NCBI RefSeq assembly: GCF_004402695.1
Contig: NZ_SOFL01000001.1
Span: 1 to 58,947 of the forward strand
Reading direction: 5' to 3'
Length of the DNA stretch: 58,947 nt
From: Cryobacterium adonitolivorans
Lineage (GTDB): Bacteria; Actinomycetota; Actinomycetes; Actinomycetales; Microbacteriaceae
The notes beneath the pieces were generated by a model. It was not told where the DNA came from. It worked only from the letters and a program-made list of their open reading frames with translations, and ran no database searches. Positions 42,918 through 52,153 of the stretch are shown here, piece by piece (position 1 is the first letter of the stretch; every line of letters starts with the position of its first letter). A program made the position numbers and the translations under genes.

Positions 42918-44177
42918 ATGGCGGCCCCCGACAGCACCGAACCGGCCGCTCATTCCAGCGTGCGTGCGCTTCGGATCGCGATGATCGGAACCCGCGGCGT
43001 GCCGGCCGGCTTCGGCGGATTCGAGACGGCAGTAGAGGAAGTCGGTCGCCGTCTGGTCGATCGGGGGCACGCCGTGACCGTCTACTGCCGATCCCGCACG
43101 TCGGCGCCGGACCATGTCCCGCCGGCCACCGCCTATCTGGGAATGAGGCTCGTGCACCTGCCGGCGCTCAGGCTGGGCGCCCTCGAAGCGCTCAGCCACT
43201 CGGCATTCTCTGTGCTGCACGCCGCCACCGGAGCACGCCCGGACGCCGCGTTCGTCTTCAACTCGGCAAACGCACCGTTCGTGCCGTTCCTGCGCAATCG
43301 CGGCATCCCGACCACCGTCCACGTCGACGGCCTCGAGTGGAAGCGTGACAAATGGGGAGGAACTGCGCGCCGCTACTACCGCTGGGCCGAGCAACAGTCG
43401 GTGCGTTCCGCCGACGCCCTCATCGCCGACGCGCCGGGCATCGTCGATTACTACCGCACAGAGTTCGCGATCCCCACGGAGCTGATCGCCTATGGAACCC
43501 ATGTCCTGCAGAACTGCCCGGCGACGCGCCTGGCCGAGCTTGGACTGCGACCGGGCGGCTACCACCTCGTCGTCGCCCGCTTTGAACCAGAGAACCACGT
43601 CGACGTGATCATCGACGGCTACCTGCGCAGCAGCGCCGTGCTCCCCCTGGTGGTGGTGGGCGCCGCACCGCAGGGCACGCATGCGCGCAAGATCGCCGCC
43701 CTGGCTCAAGACCCGCGCGTGCGATTGCTCGGCAGGCTGTGGGACCAGGATCAGCTCGACCAGCTATACGCCCACTCGGTCAGTTACCTGCACGGCCACT
43801 CGGTTGGGGGAACGAATCCGTCGCTCCTGCGCGCGATGGGAGCCAGGACCGCCGCTATCGCCTGGGATGTCAGGTTCAACCGCGACGTGCTCGGCGTCTA
43901 TGGGGCGTACTTCCGGGACGCCCCGACGCTCGCCGCTCTGATCGAAGACGCCGAGCTGAACCCCCACCACACCCTGGAGGTCAGTGCGGCGCTGCAGCGT
44001 CGCGCCGCCGCCCTGTACAACTGGGGCCATGTCACCGACGGCTACGAAGATCTCGCCCAGCGCCTGGTCTCCGGTTACAGCACCCACGGCCTGAGCCCGG
44101 GCCGGGCCAGCCGGTCGCACTGGAACAGACCCGATGGCGCACGCCCGCCGAGCACAGCGGCGCGGGGCACCCTGTGA
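42918..44177 (+). CDS. GT4 family glycosyltransferase with DUF1972 N-terminal domain
   Basis: 419 residues starting 1 nt after the transferase stop. RIAMIGTRGVPAGFGGFETAVEEVGRRLV and TVHVDGLEWKRDKWGGTARRYY are the hallmark of DUF1972 rhamnosyl/galactosyltransferases; the C-terminal GT-B half has ARFEPENHVDVII and GHSVGGTNPSLLRAM. Probably adds the second sugar to the primed lipid. Confidence 0.92.
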   Translation: MAAPDSTEPAAHSSVRALRIAMIGTRGVPAGFGGFETAVEEVGRRLVDRGHAVTVYCRSRTSAPDHVPPATAYLGMRLVHLPALRLGALEALSHSAFSVLHAATGARPDAAFVFNSANAPFVPFLRNRGIPTTVHVDGLEWKRDKWGGTARRYYRWAEQQSVRSADALIADAPGIVDYYRTEFAIPTELIAYGTHVLQNCPATRLAELGLRPGGYHLVVARFEPENHVDVIIDGYLRSSAVLPLVVVGAAPQGTHARKIAALAQDPRVRLLGRLWDQDQLDQLYAHSVSYLHGHSVGGTNPSLLRAMGARTAAIAWDVRFNRDVLGVYGAYFRDAPTLAALIEDAELNPHHTLEVSAALQRRAAALYNWGHVTDGYEDLAQRLVSGYSTHGLSPGRASRSHWNRPDGARPPSTAARGTL

Positions 44178-45136
44178 CGTCGCTGCCCGCTGGCCTCGGG
44201 ATCGTCGTGGTCAGTTACGGCTACCCCGATCTTCTCGAAGAGAATCTTGTGGGTCTCGGGCGACGGATGCCGCGCGAGCGGATCGTCGTGGTGGATAACT
44301 TCTCCGGGCTCGCCGAGCGCGAAGCCACGACGGCGTTGTGCGCGCGTGAAGGCTGGACCGTGCTCGCGCCCGGGCTCAACCTGGGCTTCGGCGCCGCGGT
44401 CAACGCCGGGGTGCGCATGCTGCGCTCTCGGGGGTGCCACCTGCTGCTGGTGCTCGATCCGGCCGTGCGGATCGACGAGCAGGCGGTCCTCGCCCTGACT
44501 CAGGCCTGCGCCGCGGATCCCCAACGGATCTTCAGCCCTCGCATCGACCTGCCCGACGGCTCCCTGTGGTTCGGAGGCGGCACGGTGGACCTCCGTCGGG
44601 GCCGGCCCCTGGGAGCCGCCGCCGCGGCCAGCGCCGCGCCGGCCGGCTGGGTCAGCGGAGCGTGCATGATGATCCACGCCGGCCTGTGGGACTGGGTGGG
44701 CGGATTCGACGAAACCTACTTTCTGCACTGGGATGACATCGACCTGTCGTGGCGGTGCGCGGCCGCCGGAGGCTCCCCGGCCGTGCGCGACGATGTCAGG
44801 GCCGTGCGCGGCGACGGCGGCCGGCTCTGCGATGGCTCGTCGCCGCTGCACGTCTATTCGGCCTGCCGGAATCGGCTGGTCTTCGCGGCACGGCACCTGG
44901 GCCGCCGGCAGCTCCTCGGCTGGCTGCTGTTCAGTCCGGGGTACGCCGCTGACGTGCTCCGCAGCCCGAACGGTGCTGGTCGTGCGCGCCACGGCGGCAG
45001 GCTCGTGGCCGCGGCCGTCCGCGGCACCGCGGCCGGCATCGCGCTGGCCCTCCGTATGCTCGCACCGAGTGGCGGCGAAACGTTCGGTCCTGGCGAACGT
45101 CGCCGTGCTCCGGCGGCGAAGACAGCGACAGGGTGA
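44174..45136 (+). CDS. GT2 family glycosyltransferase
   Basis: 320 residues from GTG 44174, which overlaps the previous stop (GTGA). GT-A motifs LGIVVVSYGYPDLLEENL, VVVDNFSG, LNLGFGAAVNAGV and LVLDPAV, then SGACMMIHAGLWDWVGGFDETYFLHWDDIDLSWRC, the WbbL-like acceptor segment. EPS elongation enzyme. Ends in GTGA overlap with the next gene. Confidence 0.9.
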   Translation: MTSLPAGLGIVVVSYGYPDLLEENLVGLGRRMPRERIVVVDNFSGLAEREATTALCAREGWTVLAPGLNLGFGAAVNAGVRMLRSRGCHLLLVLDPAVRIDEQAVLALTQACAADPQRIFSPRIDLPDGSLWFGGGTVDLRRGRPLGAAAAASAAPAGWVSGACMMIHAGLWDWVGGFDETYFLHWDDIDLSWRCAAAGGSPAVRDDVRAVRGDGGRLCDGSSPLHVYSACRNRLVFAARHLGRRQLLGWLLFSPGYAADVLRSPNGAGRARHGGRLVAAAVRGTAAGIALALRMLAPSGGETFGPGERRRAPAAKTATG

Positions 45137-46227
45137 TGCGGGTCCTGCAGTCGCTCCGGACCGGCCCGGACGCCACGAACCCTTATCTGGTGCAGCTCGG
45201 CACGCATCTGGGCCCGGAGACGGAGGTCCTCGGTTTCAGCTGGGGCCGCGCCCTCTCCGCGCCCTACGATGTCTTCCACGTGCATTGGCCTGATTCACTG
45301 CTGCTCGGCTCGTCCTCGGGGCGGAGCCGGCTCAAGCGAGGACTGTTCCGTGCCCTGCTGCTGCGACTCTGGCTGCGTCGGCACCGGATCGCGGTGGTGC
45401 GGACCCTGCACGACGCACACGGCCAGCGGACCGGCAGCCGCATTGACCGGGCGTTGCTGGCGCGCCTCGACCGGCTCACCACCCTGTGGATCTGTCCCAG
45501 CCCGGCCACCCCCCTCCCGCACGGAGCGAACGCACACACCATTGAGCACGGTGACTACCGCGCCTGGTTCGAGGCCGTCGGCGGCGGAGCCCTGGTACCG
45601 GGCCGCCTGCTGTATTTCGGGCTTATTCGTCCGCACAAGGGGGTTCCCGACCTCGTCCGGGCTTTCACCGCGCTTCCCACCGGCCCGGATGGTCGTACGG
45701 ACGGCGGGACGGATGGTGGGTCGGTCTCCCTGCGCGTGGTCGGCACGCCCACCAGCACCGACATTGGCGCTGAAGTGCTGCTTGCCGCGCTGGCCGACGA
45801 CCGCGTCACCGTGTCGCTGGGGCATTTGAGCAACCAGGAGCTGGCCGCAGAGGTCGCCCAGGCGGAACTGGTCATCCTCCCGTACCAGGACCTGTACGGG
45901 TCGGAGGCCTCGGTGCTCGCCCTGTCGTGTGCCCGGCCGGTCCTGGTGCCGTCGAACGCGGCCACCCGGGCGCTGGCGGCCGAAGTCGGCCGCGGCTGGG
46001 TGTTCACCTATGCCGGACCGCTGACCACAGCGGCAATTCATGATGCGCTCGCCCGGTGTCGGGACGAACAGCGGGACAGGGCGGACCGACCAAACCTGTC
46101 CGCACACGCGTGGGCGGTCATCGCCGACAAGCACCGGACGGCGTACATCACCGCGCTGCAGTTGGCGGGACGGCCCTACCGTGGGGCCGCGCCCGCGAAG
46201 ACGACCCTCGGCACGCCGGCGGCGTAG
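45133..46227 (+). CDS. GT-B glycosyltransferase
   Basis: 364 residues, GTG start in GTGA overlap. VLQSLRTGPDATNPYLVQL, DVFHVHWPDSLLLG and VRTLHDAHGQR in the N-terminal half; LLYFGLIRPHKGVPDLVRAF and ILPYQDLYGSEASVLALSCARPVLVPSN in the C-terminal donor half, typical GT4-type with E-x7 spacing. Last gene of the plus-strand EPS operon; its 3' end overlaps the convergent gene at 46176-46805 by 52 nt. Confidence 0.88.
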   Translation: MMRVLQSLRTGPDATNPYLVQLGTHLGPETEVLGFSWGRALSAPYDVFHVHWPDSLLLGSSSGRSRLKRGLFRALLLRLWLRRHRIAVVRTLHDAHGQRTGSRIDRALLARLDRLTTLWICPSPATPLPHGANAHTIEHGDYRAWFEAVGGGALVPGRLLYFGLIRPHKGVPDLVRAFTALPTGPDGRTDGGTDGGSVSLRVVGTPTSTDIGAEVLLAALADDRVTVSLGHLSNQELAAEVAQAELVILPYQDLYGSEASVLALSCARPVLVPSNAATRALAAEVGRGWVFTYAGPLTTAAIHDALARCRDEQRDRADRPNLSAHAWAVIADKHRTAYITALQLAGRPYRGAAPAKTTLGTPAA

Positions 46228-46805
46228 TCGACGGCGATCTTCACCGACGACCGATCCTCGACAGGCACGGCGAAGAGGAAGACTCCCGTGGCAGTGGCTC
46301 CGGGGGCGACCTGCTCCGGCAGGGGCGCGCCAGCCGACTCAGACAGGCCGGGCATCGGGAGTTGGTGGGTTCCCGCGTAGACGTTCACGACAGTGGATCC
46401 CAGCGACACCGTGGTGTCGGTGTCGTTTCGCAGGGTCACGGCGACGCGCAGGGCCGGGGCCCCGACCTCGCCCGGTGCCGGGTCGTCGACCCCGACGGAC
46501 CGAAGCCCACCAACCCCGAAGACCACCCCGGGCACCGGAGACACGTGCTCGGTCAACGGCACCGCTGGAAGCTCCAGCGTCGCAGTAGCGGCGGCCGGTG
46601 CGGCCCGCCTCGCCACAGCGGAGGTGCCGGCCTGTGACGGTGACCCCGTGCCCTCGGCCAGCCACAGTGTGGCGACGAACAGGATGATGGCCACCCCGAT
46701 GACGCCCACAACGCCGACCCCCTGCCAGAGGTACCAAGCCTGCTCGTCATCGCCGCGAGGGTCGGCGCCGCGCTGGTTCGTGCCGCGATGGTCGGTTTCG
46801 CTCAT
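46176..46805 (-). CDS. Membrane-anchored protein with DUF4352-like external domain
   Basis: 209 residues from ATG 46805 (GGCGGG upstream). A polar, Asp/Arg-rich N-terminus (about 1-25), one membrane helix (about 28-50), an Ala/Pro linker and an Ig-like domain with ALRVAVTLRNDTDTTVSLGSTVVNVY and VAPGATATGVFLFAVP, like DUF4352-type domains. Function unknown. Convergent overlap of 52 nt with the glycosyltransferase at 45133. Confidence 0.75.
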   Translation of the reverse strand: MSETDHRGTNQRGADPRGDDEQAWYLWQGVGVVGVIGVAIILFVATLWLAEGTGSPSQAGTSAVARRAAPAAATATLELPAVPLTEHVSPVPGVVFGVGGLRSVGVDDPAPGEVGAPALRVAVTLRNDTDTTVSLGSTVVNVYAGTHQLPMPGLSESAGAPLPEQVAPGATATGVFLFAVPVEDRSSVKIAVDYAAGVPRVVFAGAAPR

Positions 46806-46857
46806 CCCGCCATTTAGGCACGGACCCGGCTCACTGCCAAGGGCGCCACCGACCGGC

Positions 46858-47814
46858 CTAGTTCGCGAAGCGGTCGGTGGCGTCCAGGAGGGCGGCGCGG
46901 ATGCCGGGTTCCTCGAAGGAATGGCCGGCATCCGGGATCATCTGGAAGTCGGCCTCCGGCCAGGCTTGATGCAGCGCCCAGGCGGTGAACGCCGGCGTGC
47001 ACATGTCGTAGCGGCCCTGCACGATGACCCCGGGGATGTCCTTGAGCTTATGCGCGTCGCGGAGCAACTGCTCGGGTTCGAACCAGCCCTTGTTCATGAA
47101 ATAGTGGTTCTCGATACGGGCAAACGCCACGGCGAAGGCCGGTTCCGTGAACCGCTCAATGGTCTCCGGCTGCTGCAGCAGGGTGATGGTCGAGGACTCC
47201 CAGGTGGACCAGGCCACACCGGCGCGTTCACGCGTGGACTGGTCGGGGTCGTGCAGCAGCCGGCTGTACGCCTCGATGAGACGCCCCCGTTCGTCGACGG
47301 GTACCGGCGCGATGAAGCCCTCCCACAGATCCGGGTAGATGGCCGCGGCTCCCCCCTCGTAGAACCAGTCCAGCTCAATCGGGCGCAGGGTGAAGATGCC
47401 GCGCAGCACGAGTTCGGTGACCTTTTCCGTGTGCGCCTCGGCGTAGGCCAGGCCCAGGGAGCTGCCCCAGGAGCCGCCGCAGACCAGCCACCGGTCAATG
47501 CCGAGGTGCTCACGGAGATGCTCGATGTCGGCGACCAGGTGCCAGGTGGTGTTCGCCGTCAGGTCGGCATCCGGCGCGCTGGCGTGCGGGGTGCTGCGGC
47601 CGCAGCCGCGCTGGTCGAAGAGCACGATGCGGTATTTCTCCGGGTCGAACACCCGCCGCTGGGTGGCGCTGGAGGCGCCGCCCGGCCCGCCGTGCAGGTA
47701 GACGGCCGGCTTGCCGTTCGGATTGCCGGACACCTCGTAGTAGAGGGCGTGGCCATCGCCGACGTCGAGCATGCCGGTGTCATACGGTTCGATCTCGGGG
47801 TAGAACTCTCTCAT
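46858..47814 (-). CDS. pip: Proline iminopeptidase (alpha/beta hydrolase, S33)
   Basis: 318 residues. YLHGGPGGASSATQRRVFDPEKYRIVLFDQRGCGRSTPHA, nucleophile elbow CGGSWGSSLGL, acidic residue in VQGRYDMCTP and terminal DAGHS complete a Ser-Asp-His triad, and the order matches prolyl aminopeptidases. Cytoplasmic; releases N-terminal proline from peptides. Ordinary single gene. Confidence 0.93.
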   Translation of the reverse strand: MREFYPEIEPYDTGMLDVGDGHALYYEVSGNPNGKPAVYLHGGPGGASSATQRRVFDPEKYRIVLFDQRGCGRSTPHASAPDADLTANTTWHLVADIEHLREHLGIDRWLVCGGSWGSSLGLAYAEAHTEKVTELVLRGIFTLRPIELDWFYEGGAAAIYPDLWEGFIAPVPVDERGRLIEAYSRLLHDPDQSTRERAGVAWSTWESSTITLLQQPETIERFTEPAFAVAFARIENHYFMNKGWFEPEQLLRDAHKLKDIPGVIVQGRYDMCTPAFTAWALHQAWPEADFQMIPDAGHSFEEPGIRAALLDATDRFAN

Positions 47815-47889
47815 GCCTCGAGCCTACGGCCCGGGCCGGGAGCTCGCGGCGCACCCCTCGCCGGATGGGCCGCGAGACTCAGAGGTGCC

Positions 47890-48720
47890 TCAGGCGTCCC
47901 GGCGCTTGAGCAGCACCGCGGCGCCGGCCAGCGAGACGGCCACCCAGGCCAGCACGATGAGCACGTTCTGCCATACTTCCAGCCCCGCCGAGCCGAGGTC
48001 GAGGCCGAAGATGGCCAAGCCAGCGTTCGAGAGCAGGTAGGGCAGCAGGTCGGCGGCCCAGGTGGCGGGGATCATCGACAGGACGATAGGCAACAGCAGC
48101 ACGATGCCGAGCGCCGCGGCGATGCCGCCGGCACTGCTGCGCAGGATGGCGCCGACGCCGAGGGCGAAGACCGACACCAGGGCCAGGTACAACGCCCCGC
48201 CGAGCAGCGGCAACAGCAGGTCAGGGTCGACGAGGCTGGCGGTGACGCCCTTGCCGGCCAGGATCGGCGCGGCCACGAGGGACGAGCCGACAGTGCTGAC
48301 CAGGCCGACGACGAAGGTGCAGACGAAGAGCACGACGGCCTTCGCCGCGAGCATCGGCAGCCGCCTGGGGGTGGCGGTGATGCTGGAGCGGATCATGCCT
48401 GTGCTGTATTCGCCGCTGATCGCGAGCACCCCGAGGACCGCCACGACGAGTTGGCCGAAGAAGACGCCGAAGGTAGCGGCCTGGGCGAGGAAGGTCGCCT
48501 GCGCGTCGGCGGGGACCGGATTGCCGCCGAGGTCCAGCGCGGCCGACATGAGTGCGGCCATGCCGAGCGAGATCACGATGACCGTGGCGTACGACCAGAT
48601 GGTGGAACGAACCGTGCGGAGCTTGATCCACTCCGAGCGCAATTCGCCGCCGAAGCTGAGGCCGGAGCCGGTCGGGACGAAGGCGCGGACGGGGACTGGT
48701 GCCGGGGCAATGGTGGTCAT
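47890..48720 (-). CDS. ABC-2 type transporter permease
   Basis: 276 residues with about six membrane segments; SGEYSTGMIRSSITATPRR is the loop usual in ABC-2 permeases of this group. ATG overlaps the ATPase stop (ATGA). Works with the preceding ATP-binding protein; substrate unknown (drug or lantibiotic-immunity type exporters share this form). Confidence 0.9.
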   Translation of the reverse strand: MTTIAPAPVPVRAFVPTGSGLSFGGELRSEWIKLRTVRSTIWSYATVIVISLGMAALMSAALDLGGNPVPADAQATFLAQAATFGVFFGQLVVAVLGVLAISGEYSTGMIRSSITATPRRLPMLAAKAVVLFVCTFVVGLVSTVGSSLVAAPILAGKGVTASLVDPDLLLPLLGGALYLALVSVFALGVGAILRSSAGGIAAALGIVLLLPIVLSMIPATWAADLLPYLLSNAGLAIFGLDLGSAGLEVWQNVLIVLAWVAVSLAGAAVLLKRRDA

Positions 48721-49679
48721 CGGACACTCTCCTGGAGGTCGGCGGCCGTGTGTTCGGCGGCGGGGTCGTCTGGTGTGCCGCCGGTGCGGTACTCCACGTC
48801 GTTTTGGGTGAGGGCCATGTATGCCTCCTCGAGGGATGCGCTGACAGGGGTCAGCTCGTGCAGGGCGATTCCGGCGCGGGCAGCCAGGTTGCCGATTTCG
48901 GCGGCGGAGATGCCGACGATCTCGAGCAGGTCGGTCCCCGTGCCGGTGACGGTGATGTCGGCGCTCTGGAACAGAGCGGCGAGTTCCGGGGCGTACGGGG
49001 TGCGCACCCGCACCGTCTTACGGGTGGCGGCACCGATCAGTTCGGCCACCGGGGCATCCGCGATAACCCGGCCGCGGCCGAGCACGATGAGGTGGTCAGC
49101 GGTGACGGCCATCTCGCTCATCAGGTGAGAGGAGAGCATGACGGTGCGACCCTCGGCAGCGAGGTGGCGCACCAGGTGGCGCACCCACTGAACGCCCTCG
49201 GGGTCGAGCCCGTTGACGGGTTCGTCGAGGATCAGCGTGGCCGGGTCGCCGAGCAGCGCCGCGGCGATGCCAAGCCGTTGCCCCATGCCGAGCGAGAAGC
49301 CGCCGACTCGTTTGCGGGCGACGGATTCGAGCCCGGTCAGCTCGATGACCTCCTTTACCCGGCTGGCCGGGATGGAGTGGGTCGCGGCCATGGCGAGCAG
49401 GTGGTTGTAGGCGCTGCGTCCGGTATGGATGGCCTTGGCGTCGAGCAGCACCCCCACTTCGCGCAGGGGCGCCTTGTGCTCACGGTACTGCTTGCCGTTG
49501 ACGGTGACCGAGCCGTGGGTGGGCCGGTCCAGGCCCACGATCATGCGCATGGTGGTGGACTTGCCTGCCCCGTTCGGTCCCAGGAACCCGGTCACCCGGC
49601 CGGGCTGCACTGTGAAGTCGACGGCATCAACCGCGGTCTTGCTTCCGTAGCGTTTGGTCAGGGACTGTGCCTGAATCAT
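48717..49679 (-). CDS. ABC transporter ATP-binding protein
   Basis: 320 residues from ATG 49679 (AGAGG at 6 nt). Walker A GPNGAGKSTT, signature FSLGMGQRLGIAAAL, Walker B TLILDEPVNGLDPEG, and H-loop LSSHL. C-terminal 100 residues extend past the core as in CcmA/DrrA-type exporters. Forms a two-gene unit with the permease. Confidence 0.93.
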   Translation of the reverse strand: MIQAQSLTKRYGSKTAVDAVDFTVQPGRVTGFLGPNGAGKSTTMRMIVGLDRPTHGSVTVNGKQYREHKAPLREVGVLLDAKAIHTGRSAYNHLLAMAATHSIPASRVKEVIELTGLESVARKRVGGFSLGMGQRLGIAAALLGDPATLILDEPVNGLDPEGVQWVRHLVRHLAAEGRTVMLSSHLMSEMAVTADHLIVLGRGRVIADAPVAELIGAATRKTVRVRTPYAPELAALFQSADITVTGTGTDLLEIVGISAAEIGNLAARAGIALHELTPVSASLEEAYMALTQNDVEYRTGGTPDDPAAEHTAADLQESVR

Positions 49680-49843
49680 CCGGTTCCTCTTCCCGTCGGC
49701 GGCGGGGACCACGCGTGCCGCGTCGACCCCACAGACGAGAGTATGGCGACGGGCCACACGGACGCATCCGTCGAGCGGATGGTTACCGGCCGCCGTCCCT
49801 CATCCTGTGGCCTGACCCGCCCCCGGTCAGGGCACGCCGCCGG

Positions 49844-51940
49844 TCAGGGGCGGCGGGCCGGCTTTTCGGGGACGGGGGCGGTGCCGGTGGCGCGCTGGTT
49901 GCGGTAATACGCGCGGGCCTCGACCTGGCGTTCGCGTTCGGCACCGGTGGCGATTGGTGCCCGCAGGTGTTCGGGGGCGTAGCCGAACGCGTCCACGAGG
50001 TCGAGCGCGTGCGGGCGCAGCCGGGCGATGATGCGGTCGATGTAGGCCGTGACGGCCAGCGCCCGTTTGCCGGAGAGCCGACCGTTGATGAGGTACCAGG
50101 CCGCGTGCTCCTCGATGAGGCGCAACCCGAACAGGTCGCGCAGCCAGGTGAGCACCTGCCGGGTGCCGGCGTGGGTGGTCGACTCGACCGCGCGGGTGAA
50201 CGCCTCCCACTGGAGCAGCTCCGCATGGGCGCGGGCCGCCTCGATCAGCTCGTTCTGGTGGGAATTGAAGAGGTCGGCCGCCTCCTTCCTGGGCAACTTG
50301 TTGGCGTTCCGCAGCGACTGGGCGATGCCGGCGATCATGGTCTCGACCCGGTCGGTGAGCAGGGCTCGTTGGGTGCCGGTCTCCCGCAGCTGGCCCACGC
50401 TGCGCGCCGTGGAGCCGAAGTCGGCGACGGACTGCCCGAGTGTGCGCAGGCCCGTGCCGTGGTACGCGCGTCCAGCGGCCTGTTGCACCACATACCGAGC
50501 CATCACCCCGGCGTCGGCACCGGCGAACTTGCGGTTGTAGTCGGTGAGGAGCCGCTTGGCCACCAGCTGCAGCAGCACGTTGTTGTCGCCCTCGAACGTG
50601 GCGTACACGTCGAGGTCGGCGCGCAGCCCGACGAACCGGTTCTCGGCCAGGAAGCCGGCACCGCCGCAGGCCTCCCTGGCCTCCTGGATGGTGTCCAGGG
50701 CGTTCCAGGTGGAGAGCGGTTTGAGGGCGGCGGCGAGGGTTTCCAGGTCTTGCCTGTCAACATCCGTCGCGGCGGCGCCACTGAAGACCTGGTCGAACTT
50801 GACCAGGAACTCATCGTGGGCGAAGGTCTGCGCATAGGCGGTGGCCAGGCGCGGGATGAGCCGGCGCTGGTGCCGCTGGTAGTCGAGGATGACCTCTTCG
50901 TCGGTGTCACTGCCGGCGGTGAACTGGCGGCGTTCGCTGCCGTACCGGATGGCGATGGTGAGAGCCAGGGCGGCGGCCTGGGTGGCGGCGCCGTCGAGGG
51001 ACACCCGGCCCTGAACGAGGGTGCCGAGCATGGTGAAGAAGCGGCGGCCGGGGCTGCCGATCGGGCTGCTGTAGCTGCCGTCGGCGGCGACGTCGCCGTA
51101 CCGGTTGAGCAGGTTGGTGCGCGGGACGCGCACCTGGTCGAAGTGCAGCCGGCCGTTGTCGATGCCGTTCAGTCCGCCCTTGAGGCCGTCGTCCTCGCCG
51201 CCGATGCCCGGCAGGAAGACCCCGGTCTCGTCGCGGAGCGGCACGTAGAAGGCGTGCACGCCGTGGTTGACGCCGAGGCTGATCAGCTGGGCGAAGACCA
51301 CGGCGGCGGTGCCGTCGATGGCGGCGTTGCCGAGGTAGTCCTTCCAGGCGGCGCGGAACGGAGTGTGCACGACGAACTCGCCGGTGGCCACGTCGAAGGT
51401 GGCGGTGGTGCCGATGGCGGCGACGTCCGACCCGTGGCCGGTCTCGGTCATCGCGAAGACACCGGGCACGGCGAGGGTCATGATGTCGGGCAGCCAGGTT
51501 TCGTGGTGCACGGTGGTGCCCAGGTGCAGCACCGCGGCGCCGAACAGCCCCCACTGCACGCCGGCCTTGATCTGCAGGCTCGGGTCGGCGGTGACCAACT
51601 CTTCGAAACCGGCGATGTTGCCGCCGTGGTCATCGGAGCCGCCGAGCGAGCTCGGGAACGCACGGTGCACGTGGCCGTTGTCTGCGAGGATCTTGAGCTG
51701 GCCGAGCACCCGCAGGCGGTGGTCCGCCATCGACTGCCCCTCGATGCGCTGCAGGTCGGGGCGGGCGGTGAGCTTCCGTGCCTTCAGCCGCACGTCGGCC
51801 CAGGTGCCGAGCAGGGTGCGTGACAGGGCGGTCAGGTCGATGCGCGGGGCGAGCGGGTCGCCGGCGACCCGGACGGGCCCGGTGTCGGTGCCGACCGCGT
51901 TCGGCCTGGCGGGGGTGGGGCGCTGGGCAGTGTCAACCAT
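49844..51940 (-). CDS. Acyl-CoA oxidase-like acyl-CoA dehydrogenase
   Basis: 698 residues from ATG 51940 (AGGA at 6 nt; another ATG directly before). Length and order fit the acyl-CoA oxidase branch: FAMTETGHGSDVAAIGTTATFD (FAD contact), GEDDGLKGGLNGIDNGRLHFDQVRVPRTNLLNRYGD, VQGRVSLDGAATQAAALAL, CGGAGFLAENRF and TFEGDNNVLLQLVAKRLL with the catalytic Glu. First step of fatty acid beta-oxidation. Monocistronic by spacing; 164 nt to the next gene, in which I see no feature beyond an ABC promoter to be expected. Confidence 0.92.
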   Translation of the reverse strand: MVDTAQRPTPARPNAVGTDTGPVRVAGDPLAPRIDLTALSRTLLGTWADVRLKARKLTARPDLQRIEGQSMADHRLRVLGQLKILADNGHVHRAFPSSLGGSDDHGGNIAGFEELVTADPSLQIKAGVQWGLFGAAVLHLGTTVHHETWLPDIMTLAVPGVFAMTETGHGSDVAAIGTTATFDVATGEFVVHTPFRAAWKDYLGNAAIDGTAAVVFAQLISLGVNHGVHAFYVPLRDETGVFLPGIGGEDDGLKGGLNGIDNGRLHFDQVRVPRTNLLNRYGDVAADGSYSSPIGSPGRRFFTMLGTLVQGRVSLDGAATQAAALALTIAIRYGSERRQFTAGSDTDEEVILDYQRHQRRLIPRLATAYAQTFAHDEFLVKFDQVFSGAAATDVDRQDLETLAAALKPLSTWNALDTIQEAREACGGAGFLAENRFVGLRADLDVYATFEGDNNVLLQLVAKRLLTDYNRKFAGADAGVMARYVVQQAAGRAYHGTGLRTLGQSVADFGSTARSVGQLRETGTQRALLTDRVETMIAGIAQSLRNANKLPRKEAADLFNSHQNELIEAARAHAELLQWEAFTRAVESTTHAGTRQVLTWLRDLFGLRLIEEHAAWYLINGRLSGKRALAVTAYIDRIIARLRPHALDLVDAFGYAPEHLRAPIATGAERERQVEARAYYRNQRATGTAPVPEKPARRP

Positions 51941-52110
51941 CATTGGTCCTAACGTCGGCGCGAGTGTCGAGTGTTCGACCACGTTAGATCGAGGGCGCCG
52001 GGTGAGGAAATAGTGCGTGACGGGGCTACAAAGAAGGGCGCGGAGCGGCGCACTCGGACTGTAGCTCTTCTACAACAATGCGGTGCCAGAACCTACCAAG
52101 GCCGACAAAA

Positions 52111-52137
52111 GGGGCGACGGCTGCGTTCCGTCGCCCC
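52111..52137 (-). terminator. Rho-independent terminator after recQ
   Basis: Stem GGGGCGACGG / CCGTCGCCCC (10 bp), loop of 7, followed on the minus strand by TTTTGT; 17 nt downstream of the recQ stop. Confidence 0.85.
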
Positions 52138-52153
52138 CGTCGTAGCGGTCGTG

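Noticed and set aside
46393..49128. 911-residue plus-strand open frame
   Set aside because: Runs antisense through the membrane protein, iminopeptidase and ABC permease, all of which have clear motifs on the minus strand.
49790..49843. Hairpin-like repeats of CGGTCAGGG after the acyl-CoA oxidase gene
   Set aside because: Mostly a short direct repeat; pairing is weak and there is no T-run, so no terminator is claimed.
49667..51823. 718-residue plus-strand open frame
   Set aside because: Antisense of the acyl-CoA oxidase-like gene; no recognisable domain.
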